Assembly: GCA_022457155.1 (NCBI GenBank)
Contig: JAJGOT010000356.1
Coordinates: 1 to 64,000 of the forward strand
Reading direction: 5' to 3'
Source: Cladopsammia gracilis
Lineage: Eukaryota; Cnidaria; Anthozoa; Scleractinia; Dendrophylliidae
Length of the DNA stretch: 64,000 bases
This document shows, piece after piece, positions 42,161 to 55,100 of the stretch. The position numbers and the translations under genes are program-made. How positions within the stretch are numbered: position 1 is the first letter of the stretch; every line of letters starts with the position of its first letter. Under the pieces are notes generated by a model. That model was not told the DNA's origin and did no database searches. It saw only the letters and a list, made by a program, of their open reading frames with translations.

Positions 42161-45100
42161 CTACAAGAAAGACTTAAAAGGCTCCCATTTCTTCCGGTTA
42201 ATAATGTCGGCTTTGTTTTCAATTTCATTGATATGTTTCATATAGTGTAAAAAATCATCAAGTTTTGGTGGACATTCTTTCATTTTACACAGCCAAATGT
42301 AGTATTTAGCAAGCAGGCAGCAAAAGTTTATTTGAAAGTTGTATTTTGAACTATCTGGTTTTAAGCCCAGTGCTGTACCCTGTTGTATGAGCGTTTCTTT
42401 TTCAATTATTTTACATGACTGAATCCATAAGGAAATGCTGACCCAGAAGGACTGAGTTTTGGGGCATTCCCAGAATAGATGTACCAGTTTTTCTGTCTCT
42501 TCTTGGCAGAAGATACATTTTTCGCTATCAACGAGTCCGATTTTTTTCAGAAAGTTGTTAGTCGATATTCTTCTGTGTAAGAATTTAAAATTAAAAGCTA
42601 TAAGTTTTGTACTCTTCGTACATTGAAGGGATAATTGATAGGCAGTTTTCCAGTTAATCGTAACGTTAATATCCTCAAACCACTTTTGTTGGCTTGAAAT
42701 AGGTAGTTCACTCTTTTTTGATACTAGTTTCTTATATACAAGTCTACTTGGTTTTGAATTTTCTACAAATTTAGTCAAGAACTCTTCATACTTTAAAGAA
42801 GGCCTTGTATTTTGTGGTATGTGTTTTTTAAGGAGTTTGACTGCAGATATTAGTCCATAAAAAGCTAAAGGCCGGACTTTCAGGCTATATTTACTTTGGA
42901 AGACAGAGAGTGAAAGAAATTTGCCAGAGCCATTCATTAAATGCTTGACTTTTGTTACTCCTTTGGTAAACCAATCTTTATAGTAAACTGGTTTGTTTTC
43001 TATTCGTATCAAGGAATTGTACCATAAAGGTGATGCAAGAAAGTGATCATCTGACACTATCGTTTGTTCAAAATTTACTTCTGACCAGATTTCAAGAATC
43101 TCTTTGATGAAGGGATCTGATATCTTAATAATACTACTGTCTTTTTTGTTAAGATTTCCAGTTAAAGTGACTTGGCCTCCATATTTCCTAAGTTCAAGGT
43201 CAAAAAAACTTTTCCATCCTCCCTGGTTTTCTGTGTCCAGGTACTTTTTAATCCAAATTGCTTTTAACGATCTATTAAAAGAATCTATATCAATCATTTT
43301 AAGACCCCCTTCAGGGTAATCATTTATCATTACATTTCGTTTAATTTTGTCTCCTTTGTCATTCCATAAGAAATTGTAAAACATACCATTTATTTCTTTG
43401 ATTACCTTATTATTTGTTTGTAAAGGTGAGAGAATATATGTTAGTTGTGACGCTACGAGGCTTTTTAAGACTGTAATTTTCCCTAACAGACCGAGTCTAC
43501 GCAGTTTCCAACAGCCTAAGATTGTCTTTATCTTTTTCAATTTATCATTGTAGTTTAAAGATAAAGTCATATCAGGATCTGTTGAGAGCCACACTCCTAA
43601 GGCTTTGACTTTTTTGCGTGGCCATTTAAAGTTCTTTTCAGGACATAGCTTAAAATCGCTTTCAGCATTGGCGCCTGTCCACAAGGCTTCTGTCTTACTA
43701 TTGTTAAGTTTTAGGCCAGATACAGAACCAAAACTGTCTATCGTCTTCAAGGCTTCTAGGAATGATTTTTCAGAACCGTCTAAAATAAGGTTGTGTCGTC
43801 AGCAAATTGGCTCAATTTAATCTCTTTACCGTTTAACATTATGCCACAAATGTCCTTCTTTTGGCGAATAGCGTCAGCTAGTATTTCTACTGAGAGAATA
43901 AACAAATAAGGTGACAAGGGGCAGCCTTGTCTGACACCTCTGCTAAGTTTAAAAAAGTTACTTGCCCATCCATTGTTCAAAATACAACTTTCAATATTGC
44001 AATAGAATACTTTTATCCAGTTCAGTAAGGATTTACCGAAACCGAAATGTAGGAACGTTTTCCGTATGAAGGACCATTCCAGCGTATCAAAAGCTTTTTC
44101 GAAGTCGAGGAAAAGGAGTAGGCCCGGTATATTTTTCTCTGCAGTATATTTAATGAAGCTGTCTATTAAACGAATGTTTTCTCCGATGAATCTGCCTTTA
44201 ATGAAACCTGTTTGATCATCTGAAATAAGCTTCGGAATAACAATTTGGATGCGGTTTGATATGGCTTTCGTTGCAATCTTATAATCACAATTTAACAATG
44301 TTAACGGACGCCAATTCTTAATTAAATTAAGCTCAGCATCCTTTTTTGGTATAAGCTTTATGATTCCTCGTCTTTGTGATATCGAGAGCTTTCCTATTTC
44401 ATAAGAGTAATTTAGAGAGTTTATCAATATTTCTGCAAGATCATTCTAGAAGACTTTGTAAAATTCACAAGGTAGACCATCAGTTCCAGGAGATTTATCA
44501 GAATTCATACTTTTGAGAGCGTCCAAGCATTCTGTCCTGTTTAAAAGTCCTTCACAAAGCAATTGTTCATCTTTGTTCAAGCTCTTTTCATCCGGCTGCT
44601 GTGCGAAAAAGTAGTCAGTTTCTGAATTGTTTGTGTCTATTTTGGAGGTGTAAAGATTTTGATAAAAAGATTCGCATTCGTTTAAAATCTCTTCGTCCGT
44701 ATAGACAAAGTCATCGTTATTCACTTTAAGTTGAGTTATTGTTCCTTGTTTACAATGTCTCTTTTCTAGATTTAGAAAGTATTTAGTGTTTTTCTCTCCT
44801 TCGTTATACCATTGAGACTTGGATCTTACAATTGCACCTTTTGTCCGGTGTTCAATTATCACCTCCTGTTCGCGTTTTTTTGTTTCAAGATCAGACCAAA
44901 CTTTTTGTTTTTGATTTTCATTTACATTTTCGTCATTGAGACATTTTTCTAGCGTTGCAATTGATCGTCCAATTTCCTCTTCTTTTCTCAAAATTTCCCT
45001 TTTTTTGGTAGCACCATATTTCATAGACACCTCTCTCGCTTTCATTTTAACCATTTCCCATAACAAATTTGGATTAACTGACTCATCTTTTTCATATTCA

Positions 45101-45825
45101 TTTCTAGTTTGATTTATAATTATTTTAATCTGATTAACATACTCAATGTCATTTAAGAGGTAGGCGTTGAGTTTCCAGAAACCTCGTCCTCTCTTGTTTG
45201 AATGCAAAGAAATGTTTATGGTGATCATAGAATGGTCCGTTTTGTAGCCTGGTAATATATCTGCACTAATGGTGTTACAAAAGGTGCTCTGGTTTACAAG
45301 AAAAAAATCTAACCTACAATGTACTTCAGGTTTTTTCTGTCGCCACGTGTATCTAGAATCTGTAGGATTCAAGGCTCTCCATGCATCCACCAAATCTAAA
45401 TTTTTAGAATAATCCTGTACAATTTCCACCGATTTTTTGTGTGATCTAGCGATGCCACCTTTTTTGTCTTTTTCAACATCAAGTACTAAGTTAAAGTCGC
45501 CACCGATTATTATTTCTTCACATTTGAAGCCGTGCAACTGATTAAAAACGGAGATAAAGAAATTAGGATCATCTTCATTTGGGGCATAAATGTTTACCAA
45601 AGTTATTTGTTTTCCATTTGTATTTAAGTCGCATATAATGAAACGTCCTTCAGGATCAGTATATGTTTTTGATATCTGAAAGTTAAAGTTATTGTTAAAA
45701 AGTATTGCAACACCTGCCTTTGCACTACAGCAGCAGCTGAATAAGGCTTGATAGCCCCATTCAGCTCGCCAATCATGCATGTTATCCTCAGTACAATGAA
45801 CTTCTTGTATAAAATATATTGACAT
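42161..45825 (-). pseudogene. LINE ORF2: endonuclease-reverse transcriptase with one stop and one frameshift
   Basis: 45825-44446: apurinic-type endonuclease lacking its first residues (FIQEVHCTEDN, VNIYAPNEDDP, IIGGDFNLVLD, SRYTWRQKK, TDHSMI). A TAG at 44448-44446 interrupts; the same frame resumes as NDLAEILINS. RT boxes follow: KNWRPLTLLNCDYKI, FIKGRFIGENIRLID, LLFLDFEKAFDTLEW, GVRQGCPLSPYLFIL and the catalytic FADDTTL. A one-base frameshift near 43783 moves to the last frame (43750-42161), with GLKLNNSKTEALW, LGLLGKITVLKSL, GGLKMIDIDSF and the Cys motif CIFCQEETEKLVHLFWEC. The FADD site is intact. The order and the C-terminal zinc motif fit the L1/Tx1 group. Confidence 0.85.
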
Positions 45826-45850
45826 TTTTTTGTAGTTGTATCGATTTCTT

Positions 45851-46256
45851 GAATTTCATCGAAGGCAGCTCGAACTCGATGCGTTATAAATGGTACGCGT
45901 TTTGCTTTTTAACATAAACTAAAGGAGATTTGAATAAAATTTTTCGAAAGAAGATTGTGTTGTCCATTATGTGTTTGTTCATTCATAACATAGATTGAAA
46001 AGCAATTTTATAGTTCTATCTTCACACGCGTCGCCTTATGCAAATATGTTTGTGTATTTTTGCAATTTTGATATCGGGCAATTTTTGACAAGCAACAACT
46101 GTATTTTATTCGGAAAGTAGTCGTACTAGTTATTGTAGACGGAGAAAAAGTTTGTTTTGCGTGAACTTTTTTACGGTCTTAATGTACTGTGCAGACGGTC
46201 GCGTAAAACTGTTTTTGAGAATTGCTAAAATTGAAAAATATCCCGGTCGTCAATAT
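45851..46256. other. No gene recognised
   Basis: AT-rich DNA between the LINE and two MITEs; nothing supported. Confidence 0.4.
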
Positions 46257-46258
46257 TA

Positions 46259-46479
46259 GGGACGGACCATTTAATTTTTGTGGGGGGGGGGGGGAGGGGT
46301 TGGGCAATTACCGAAAAAGAATTCCTGCATAAGAAATTCAAGAAAAAAAATCATGCACAAGAAAGCACGTGAAAAAAATTCTTGCAAATGATGATGCTGA
46401 CCCTAACCCTAAACCTCATACACGGAAGAAATTGCCCAAACCCCCCCCCCCCCCCGACAAAAATTAAATGGTCCGTCCC
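46259..46479. mobile_element. MITE with TA target and G/C-tract ends
   Basis: TA (46257-46258, 46480-46481) flanks inverted ends GGGACGGACCATTTAATTTT with poly-G at left and poly-C at right. The TA target is typical of Tc1/mariner-derived MITEs. CTAACCCTAAACC inside is telomere-like only by chance length. Confidence 0.75.
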
Positions 46480-46484
46480 TAATA

Positions 46485-46667
46485 GGCCATTTGCACGATG
46501 ACGTCATTTGACTACTACTACCAGAATCCTTCAGTTTTTTTGTTTTGTAGTGCAAATTAGGGCTATTGTTATTTAAACCGCACTGGGATTACAAAATTTA
46601 AATAAGAAAGGAAAAACGAAATGAATTCTGGTAGTAGTAGTCAAACGACGTCATCGTGCAAATGGCC
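46485..46667. mobile_element. Second MITE, adjacent, with ~43-base inverted ends
   Basis: GGCCATTTGCACGATGACGT at left and its complement at right, extending through GACTACTACTACCAGAAT. TA on both sides (46483-46484, 46668-46669). Only three bases separate its left TA from the right TIR of the previous MITE. Confidence 0.75.
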
Positions 46668-46989
46668 TATTCTTGTGCTTCCGACCTTTCACCTTAGTTA
46701 AGTTTCACTATAGTTACAGCAGTTACCATTAACACGCGACCCATCGCGCTTCATCCCCGAAGGTCAAACTTGAGTTTGGTGGACGTCAATCAAAGAAAAA
46801 CCGTTAACATTGTTTTTTTAAATTTCGACTGGATTCCGAACAATTTTACCAAAAAGAAATAGTAAACATTTTAAAACAACAAATTTCAAAGTCAATTATA
46901 GTTTTAAAGAGAAGATTTCATTCAACATGATATAAAAACTGGCGCTTCGTGCAGCCGCGGCTTCATGAGTTGTGATCCGCCTACAATTC

Positions 46990-47215
46990 ATCATGCAGAA
47001 AAGGTACCACTTTCATACACCTTTCATTGAAAATGGTACCCCTTTCATATAGCCTTTATGTGCGTCTGTTTTATAGATTTTGAAAGGTACTTTTTATAAT
47101 ACTTAGATGGCGGTTTCTCCTACCTTTTTTATACTTCAACTCGTGTTTTCGCTGCCCTTTCCTATTCTTCGTGAAATCCCTACCCTTTCATATACCTCCA
47201 GCCTAAAAAAGGTAC
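46990..47215. mobile_element. G-tract-ended element, left part, split by the Penelope-like insertion
   Basis: TTTTCATTGAAAATGG-type and CATATACCTTTCAT phrases match the interior of 2407-2845 in reverse. The rest of this copy, ending GGCGGAGCATCCCCGTATAG and a poly-C, resumes at 47871-47945. Confidence 0.6.
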
Positions 47216-47870
47216 GTATTCAAAGACTATTATAACAGTAAAACCACAACGACAAACCAATGAAGAGTACCGGATCTATCGTAGACCTGGAACAGTAAAA
47301 ATCTTGAAATAGTAAAGGTAAAAACGGCAAACTGATCCTTACGGCAAGAAGAAAAGATAGAGACAGAAGTGAAATAAAAAACAAACAGTTGAATATATTT
47401 GCCCGATAACTGAATGAACGCTTTGGGGAACATCGCCGCTCCATCCTCAATCACCACCATCTTATCAATCCTACTCCTGTTTCAATACATTTTAACGAAC
47501 CTGGCCACTCTATCAACGACATCCTCGGCCTCATTCCCTTGGAACTCATCCACAACAACCGCGACTCAGTCAGAAAGGCACGCGAGGCCCATCTTATAGA
47601 TAAAGCGATGACACTTGATCCTCATGGTATAAATAGACGTGATGAACTTAATTAGTGACATTTAGCTTATTTCTTACCAATCATTTTCTGTTATTCTGTT
47701 GTATGTCATATTTCAAATGTTTTATATGTAACGGTCATTTGATTCATTCCGTATTCATTTTTGGTCTTTTAGACCCCGTAGAAGGTTTGTTTTGCAAACC
47801 GAAATATCGGGCAAATATATTCAACTGTTTGTTTTTTATTTCACTTATGTCCCTATCTTTTCTTCTTGCC
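47216..47870 (+). mobile_element. Penelope-like fragment: inverted arms around GIY-YIG C-terminus
   Basis: 47343-47409 and about 47803-47871 are inverted copies (ACAAACAGTTGAATATATTT, GGCAAGAAGAAAAGATAG). Between them lies the C-terminal part of a Penelope-type GIY-YIG domain. Same plan as 12969-13577 with unrelated arm sequence. Confidence 0.6.
47413..47655 (+). pseudogene. GIY-YIG endonuclease C-terminus (Penelope-like)
   Basis: Open from 47413 to TAG 47653-47655, reading NERFGEHRRSI (the conserved R-x3-H of GIY-YIG), then PTPVSIHFNEPGHSI, then LELIHNNRDSVRKAREAHLI, ending HGINRRDELN. This matches the end of cnidarian Penelope-like proteins. The GIY and YIG boxes and the reverse transcriptase are missing. 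Confidence 0.65.
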
Positions 47871-47945
47871 GTAAAAAAGGTCCCCCTTTCGGGCGGAGCA
47901 TCCCCGTATAGCCCATTATAGGGGGTACCCCCCCCCCCCGTGGGG
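47871..47945. mobile_element. G-tract-ended element, right part
   Basis: GGCGGAGCATCCCCGTATAG CCCATTATAG and a poly-C run mirror the left end at 2407. It joins to 46990-47215 if the Penelope-like insertion is removed. Confidence 0.6.
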
Positions 47946-50900
47946 TAAAATTGTCGATTTTTTAGCTCTGTTTGCTTGAAATCCTGTCAGAGTCTTAAAA
48001 TAATTTTAACGGCTTTTCTTTGATTGCCGTCCGCTGTAAGCTTGTTCAGAGAGCGACGCTGTTAGGCTCAGCCTATCTATTTATATTACACATATTACAC
48101 TCTCTAACACCTTTTAGCCTTCAGTTGTAGCTGTATGGAGTATCTTTTAGCAGTGGTGGATGCGCCCCTCCTCCCTTATCTCCCTTACGATAGAGTCACT
48201 GCTTAGGGTTTACGAGGTGTTTTTAGTTTTTTGAAAAATGTCCCACCAGCATGAGGAGGAGTACCCCTGGAGTAAATGAAAGTTTACAAGGAGTTATGTA
48301 TAAACCCGGAGAGCGCATGAGTATTCTCTAAACAATTTACTAGAAGATTCAAACTGACGGGAGAGTAGAGGAGACCGCATGAGATTGTAGCCTAAACAAT
48401 AATCTCGACAGTTAATTCTTGTTTTCTTTTGTTTCAGGCTTATCTAGGATATCCTGTCCCTGAAAACGAACTCTTCAAGGTCATATGCGACCCCAATCCT
48501 TCTAAGATCCAACTAAAATAATACCAGTATATATAACCGAATCAAAGCCGGATGTACGTCAATCCATGTTATAGTCTATCCTAAACTAGGACAAATCCTT
48601 TCAGGAAACAACAATTTATATCAGTGAAACACACACAATCCAGAGTAAATCCTTTATTCACTCTGACGAAGGGCTAGCGCTCGAAACGTCAGCTTCTGAT
48701 CTCTTTACGGTGGCCAATCTACCTCATTAACTCAGTTGTGCTGGATCATGAGCTTAGGACGGGGATATAGCTTGCAACTAGAGATATAAGTGAAAGTGGG
48801 TTGAGGATAGTCACGTGACATATCCGTTACGCTCTTTTGCTTACGTTGATATATTTACGTTTTGTCGGATATCCGGTGTCTTGTACTAGCGGCTGAACAA
48901 AATGGGATATCCGTTATGTTAATATAAGCTGGCCGAGCTAAAACGGGAAGTACTCAGACAATGCAAAAAAAGACTTGCATTATATTTTGCCGTGCGTCTG
49001 TTCCGTTAATAGATCACAGATGACGTCAAAATGAGCTTAGAACAAAAAAGTGGCCATGCCCCCAACGAGCTGCTGGAGAGTAGGTCACTGATCTTCTTAC
49101 CACATTTTGACGTCTTCTGTGATCCGTTATAACTGTACAGACTCACGGCAAAATGGAATCTATTTGTTTTATACAATAACGGGCACTCATGACTTTCGGC
49201 ATTTTCCAAATGACGTCAACAAAACTACGTTTCGCTTCCGTTTCGTCTTTCTTAATTGTTAATAGCTTCTTTCTGTTAAACATTTTTTCCACAATAATCT
49301 CGTCCACATTTTCAAAACTATCCACCATTTTGGACGAAACAGAGAAAACAAATTCTCCGTGACGTCAACTGTACGTCTGTACTCTAATAGATCATAGGTG
49401 ATGACCAATCAAAATGCGCGTAGAATTCAGTATATTGTATAACTGTTTATAGACCAAAGAAGTTTTTTCGAGAATAAACACTTGAAAGTTTAATCAGATA
49501 TATCCGAAACTACTCCGTGCCTTAACTCTTCTATTTTCTCACGGCTATCGCTGACACTTCCTTCTGAGTGAATTCCAAGGGCACTGGCAAATCCCGTTGT
49601 TTGTTTGTTCGGAACGCTAAGCCGTTTAAGGTATTCAGAGTAAATTGGAAGGATTAAAACTATAGTTTTCACCTTGAACAATATAGCAAAAAAAAAAAAC
49701 GTTATAAATAACAAAGACAAAAATAATAAAGACAACCGAAGTCCTGCTAGAATGTTCGGAAAGCCAGAAGCAGCTTGAAATACGGTTAGCATGACAATAA
49801 CGATTTTATTACCATGTTTAACCCTTTCACTCCCACAGTCAATTACGAAGACATGTTGTGTAGTTCTAACTTTTAAGTCTGTGGGAAAAATCCTATGGAT
49901 TGAAAAGAAACCTCTTCAGCAGTACCTTTGCATGGTACCATTTGTTTTCCAATATTCTACAAAATGTTTTTCTTTAATTTTGATATTTGGCCCTCTTGGA
50001 AGTTCAAGGGTTAAATCAACGTTGTCTATTAAACTGTAACTGCTTTATAAGCAGCTTAAGAATACTAACAGATCATTACGTCAGTGCGTTGTATATGGCT
50101 TACACTGGACACGAGTATCCCTTAAACGGTTCTAAAACGATATTGGAAAAACATAGGAAGGATTTCCCCAAGTGTTTTCTGACAAGACGAAGTCTCTGTA
50201 AAACCTTGGTACCTACTGGTCACATACCAACATTGTGAATATTCGCATGTAGGTTGGACGTGTTTAGGGAAGGTGACGAGGTCGAATCGTAATCATAGTC
50301 TCAAGCATAAGCTTCTTATGTCGCACTGGCGACTGTTGTCTTAAAGCCTAACAGACTAAAAAAAATATATAATCGTCTATAAAATGTACAATTAAGACAG
50401 TGATAATCAAAACCATTTTCATAATATTATGATTACGTGAGCGTTAACGCGCTTTAATATCTTTGAAGTCGTTCCAACAGGACGCAAGCGACAAATCCCC
50501 CTTTTTAAAGTTATTATAGGGAGCTTAAGCAACCACAACGGCGGCGGCAGCGAGAACGGCACAAATCAATAGGTTTAACGAGCGAACGCAGTGCCCATGC
50601 ACGTGCGTTTTACAGTTTCGTAAAGTTCTTTGCCGTTCCCTGCAAATGATCACTAGTTTTTGGGGAGAACGTGAACACACAACGGGTAATTTTCCATTTG
50701 AACTTGAAAGCAATCACTGCAGCTCATAGACAATTCAAGTTCAACTCGCTGTGGTCGAATTATATACATGTACATGCACGAAATCTGATTGGCACAATTC
50801 TCATTGTCTATTCGTTGATATAAACTGACTAAACGCTTACGAAAGAGACAACTGTACCCGCAACACATAATACACGCTTAGAAGCACATTTCAACTCTAT

Positions 50901-52109
50901 TCTTGAAAATATATCTATAATTCATATAATTTCTTTGCACCAACTTATTTACAACATTATTCTCTTTGCAGAAAAGTGTTAGTTTTCACTCTTAATAACG
51001 AAAATCAAAGAATCTCTGAATACCGTCTTCCTTCAATTAAGTTATTTGTCTTAAATTAAACGATTTTCTTAACGTTGTATTTTTATTGTAAATCTCTTTT
51101 CTATTGGACGATTTCCATCCATAAGAAAGCGCTTGAGCGGATATAACGTGCATGAAGAACTAAACCCGCCAACTATTATAAATGTTCCCTATCTTTTTTA
51201 ACACAATTTTGGTATTTGATACCTGAGCTGATTGGAATATCTTGTCACTCTTAATTCGCACAAAAATAATAAAAATGTTTTTATTAATGATGCTAGTAAT
51301 TGTTATTTACTGGCCAGCCAACCACACTTTCTTCGTAACATGTGAGAAATATATAGACCGCTAGCTGCCCCTTTTCAGTTGATCGAGCAGGCGAGCTAAA
51401 TCACAAAAACAGGCTCGGTGAGACTGGAGCGAGCGAACGAGCCGAGGGGAAAATGGAGGAGAGCCCCCTCGGTTCGCGATACTTTTCGCTCGCTCGGCGC
51501 TTGGATCGCCGATCGCGTATTTGCTCACCCGCTCGACTATCCAGAGAGGGGCTGCTAGCAGTCTAATAAATATACATAACTTTGACCAATCTCTTAAGGG
51601 ACTGTGGCCATGTCTTGACGTAATATATCAAACACGAGGAAGAGTGTTTCCTAAGGATTTCAAAACACCGAGAAATGGGTTGAAAAACCCTTCGAGGTGT
51701 TGGGATACCTGATGAAACACTTTTTCGAGTGTTTGGTATATCCTCTCAAACTTATCATTAAATATGAAGAAACCGAAGGAATAAAATCGCCAAAATCTAC
51801 GTTGGTTCAAAGCCACCGTCATCCTTATGATTTTTTCTTCAAACTTGATGAATCATTAATGAGTTTGAGAACAAAATATCCCAGCAATAACCGCTCAGCT
51901 CAAAAATTAAACATGTTTCAAGATAAATAAAAGTAAACAAAGAAATAACTACAACTGTATGATTTGCTTTTCTAAACGAGTTCACGTCATTGTTTTTCTT
52001 GTTATTTTTTTTTAAATATAGCAAGCTTATCTTTCAACATAGTTATAAAGAGTTTCATTATAATATTATAAGGAAAAAATGACTGTTGTAATTCCCTTAT
52101 CAAAAGGTG
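47946..52109. other. Intergenic, repeat relics, no gene recognised
   Basis: Frames here are short and unsupported. 48680-48707 forms a hairpin (GACGAAGGGCTAGCGCTCGA). 50522-50720 (AACGGCGGCGGCAGCGAGAA) and 51390-51540 (GAGCGAGCGAACGAGCCGAG) look like dispersed repeats. Confidence 0.4.
49011..49125. repeat. Foldback repeat
   Basis: GATCACAGATGACGTCAAAATG and CATTTTGACGTCTTCTGTGATC are imperfect inverted copies, about 70 bases apart. Possibly a MITE; no target duplication confirmed. Confidence 0.45.
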
Positions 52110-55100
52110 TTACCCTTGAATGTAGCCGTAATATTGCTCAACTAGGTGACTTATGTGTGCAAAAGCAGTCCTTAGACCAATCTTCAAAAGACCTACAAAA
52201 TAAGCAGGGAACATCAAATAAGTGAGAACAAGAAGGTAATGCAGTTCTTGCTCAAATCATTGGCCTTTGTTAGTTTTGAAAACATTTAACTTGAAAAAAG
52301 ACAAGGAGTGCTTGCTGTAAAGGGAGATAGATAAGATAAAGCATGGTAAAAACACTGTCTTTCTGGTAAATCAAAAGATAGTTCTTGAATCTTCTTTTAT
52401 ATTTTTTCGTCTTGCAATCAACGACTTTTTAACTTATTTTACCTGATTTGTAGCTTCCCTCTAGCATTGTCTGTAACGAGTCTTGAACATCAATTTGAAC
52501 TAGTATTGTTGCTTTTGTGTGGACCATACCATCTGGAAAAACAAACTATAGCAATTAATATCTGTGCTGGGCTTCTGAAGTTAAAATGTTTGTGAACTTG
52601 CAAATGTTGGAATCATATCCTACTGACTTTTCACAGCAAAGTATGTAAGGTATTTTTTTAGGCAACAAGGGGATATGTGACTAGCTCACACCCAATTTCC
52701 CTATGCTTGGTACCAGCTACATGTATTTGAATTCTGATCATGGTTGGTCAGATTCGTTCATCAGATCAACTGCCTCTGCTGTGATTGACCAAACTAATAA
52801 CTATTTAGAGCAGTTTTCAATTGAGTATCGAAAGTAATTTCGTAATTGCTTTGGTTTTGCATTGCTACGCTTTGTGATTGGCTAAAAAATCTCGCGCCAC
52901 TTTCTCAACCAATCAGAAGTAAAACCAAAACCAATCGTGACTTGCTCGCACGCGTTTTCCCGCGCTTGGCGCCGCCGACACGTAATTGATTCGAGCTCTG
53001 ATTGGTTCATTGGATTGTTTACGACTGCTGTGATTGGTCAGAGTAATTACTTTGGTTTTGGTTTTACGGCACTCAAATGAAAACTGCTCTATTACCTTTG
53101 TTTTGGTTTTACAAAACTCAGGTGAAAACCACTCTGACTCCTTAGTATACAGTTATTAATTACGTTAAAGCCGTTTTTTACTTCGTTACTAGAGTTGACC
53201 ACTCAAGTCTCGGAACTATAATGTATTGCTATCTTTTGGGTCAGTAAGTGAAATACTGTTAAATGAGCTACGTATGTAAAAAAAAAAATGACAAGAAAGC
53301 TATATTCAGGAGTTATTTCGTTCAATGATGTTCATTATATAAACTTTTATGAAGTGGAAAACTTAGGAAATTTCTCATTACATTATATAATTTAGTACCT
53401 GTTGAAGCAACTGGTGATAATACAAATCCTGACAAACCTGCAACAACCCTTGTGACACCCTGAAAACAAACAAGACTTTGTTAGTTTCTGTAATAACAGA
53501 GACACCACAATTAATTGGCGATAACTTATTTTAAAACAAGCTCTTTTATTGGATAGTCAGTACAGTACAACAAAGTTGAGATAACAGGTAACTGTCACAT
53601 TTTGCCAAATCAAGTATCCAAAGCGTTTCTAAATAGCCTGCATAGCAGTTGTTTCCCATCCCATCCATGGGTGAGTAGTCATGCCAAGCTCCAGCCATGT
53701 TAGCCTGATTCTCATTTGGGTCAAGGCTGTTCACACACTCTCTTTCCTCTCTTGAATATTTCCACCAATGGTTGTTAGACAGATCTTTTTTTTGCCATAA
53801 GGAATTTCAAGAATGCGACTGAAAGTACTCTGATTGGTGGAAATATTCAACGGTCAGATGACGTCAAGAACAAGACCTCAAACAATTAAGGACATCAGAT
53901 GGGGAGAGAAGGGAGTCAAAGGACATCAGATGGGGAGAGGAGGGAGTCAAAGGACATCGGATGGGGAGAGGAGGGAGTCAAAGGACATCAGATGGGGAGA
54001 GGAGGGAGTCAAAGGACATCAGATGGGGAGAGAAGGGAGTCAAAGGACATCAGATGGGGAGAGAAGAGAGTCAAAGGACATCAGATGGAGAGAGGAGGGA
54101 GTCAAAGGACATCAGATGGGGAGAGGAGGGAGTCAAAGGACATCAGATGGGGAGAGGAGGGAGTCAAAGGACATCGGATGGAGAGAGGAGGGAGTAAAAG
54201 GACATCAGATGGGGAGAGGAGGGAGTCAAAGGACATCAGATGGGGAGAGGAGGGAGTCAAAGGACATCAGATGGGGAGAGAAGGGAGTCAAAGGACATCA
54301 GATGGGGAGAGGAGGGAGTAAAAGGACATCAGATGGGGAGAGGAGGGAGTCAAAGGACATCAGATGGGGAGAGGAGGGAGTCAAAGGACATCGGATGGGG
54401 AGAGGAGGGAGTCAAAGGACATCAGATGGGGAGAGGAGGGAGTCAAAGGACATCAGATGGGGAGAGGAGGGAGTCAAAGGACATCAGATGGGGAGAGGAG
54501 GGAGTCAAAGGACATCAGATGGGGAGAGAAGGGAGTCAAAGGACATCAGATGGGGAGAGGAGGGAGTAAAAGGACATCAGATGGGGAGAGGAGGGAGTCA
54601 AAGGACATCAGATGGGGAGAGGAGGGAGTCAAAGGACATCAGATGGGGAGAGAAGGGAGTCAAAGGACATCAGATGGGGAGAGGAGGGAGTCAAAGGACA
54701 TCAGATGGGGAGAGGAGGGAGTAGGGGTAGGTAGGTAGGTAAACTTTATTTAGACACGGTATCAATTCACATACATGCTCTTCCATCGAGCCGTGTTTTT
54801 AACAACAATAGATTAAGTACTTAACTAATTTAAATTATCTAACTAAATTAATTTTCTATATAAAATTGTATTAAAAAACAATAAAAACTATCCTTTATTA
54901 ACTATTATTAAATTAGATAAAAATTAAATACATGATTTAAAAGAGCTAAGAGTAGGCTGTATCTTAGCGCTCAAAGGTAAGCTGTTCCAGAGGACAGAAC
55001 CGCGATATTGAAAACTTCGTTTGCCTGCTTCAGTACTCGGTCTGGGAACAAAAAGGTTGTATTTTGAATTTCTTAGATTATGTGAGTGAATACTGGATGT

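Larger units (their letters stand above)
41783..45833 (-). mobile_element. L1/Tx1-like LINE, 5'-truncated, with 17-bp target duplication
   Basis: AGTTGTATCGATTTCTT stands at 41766-41782 and again at 45834-45850. Between them lies one minus-strand LINE: endonuclease, reverse transcriptase, C-terminal Cys motif, a 3' region with a (GAA)n tract, and an A tail that reads as T at 41783-41790. The 5' end is cut inside the endonuclease, as usual for target-primed insertion. The perfect duplication and only two coding lesions suggest a fairly recent event. Confidence 0.9.

Noticed and set aside
46401..46420. Telomere-like CTAACCCTAAACC
   Set aside because: Under three units and inside a MITE; not a telomeric array.
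48680..48707. Hammerhead ribozyme annotation
   Set aside because: Stem III and the cleavage-site strand are not supported, so it is kept only as a low-interest finding.
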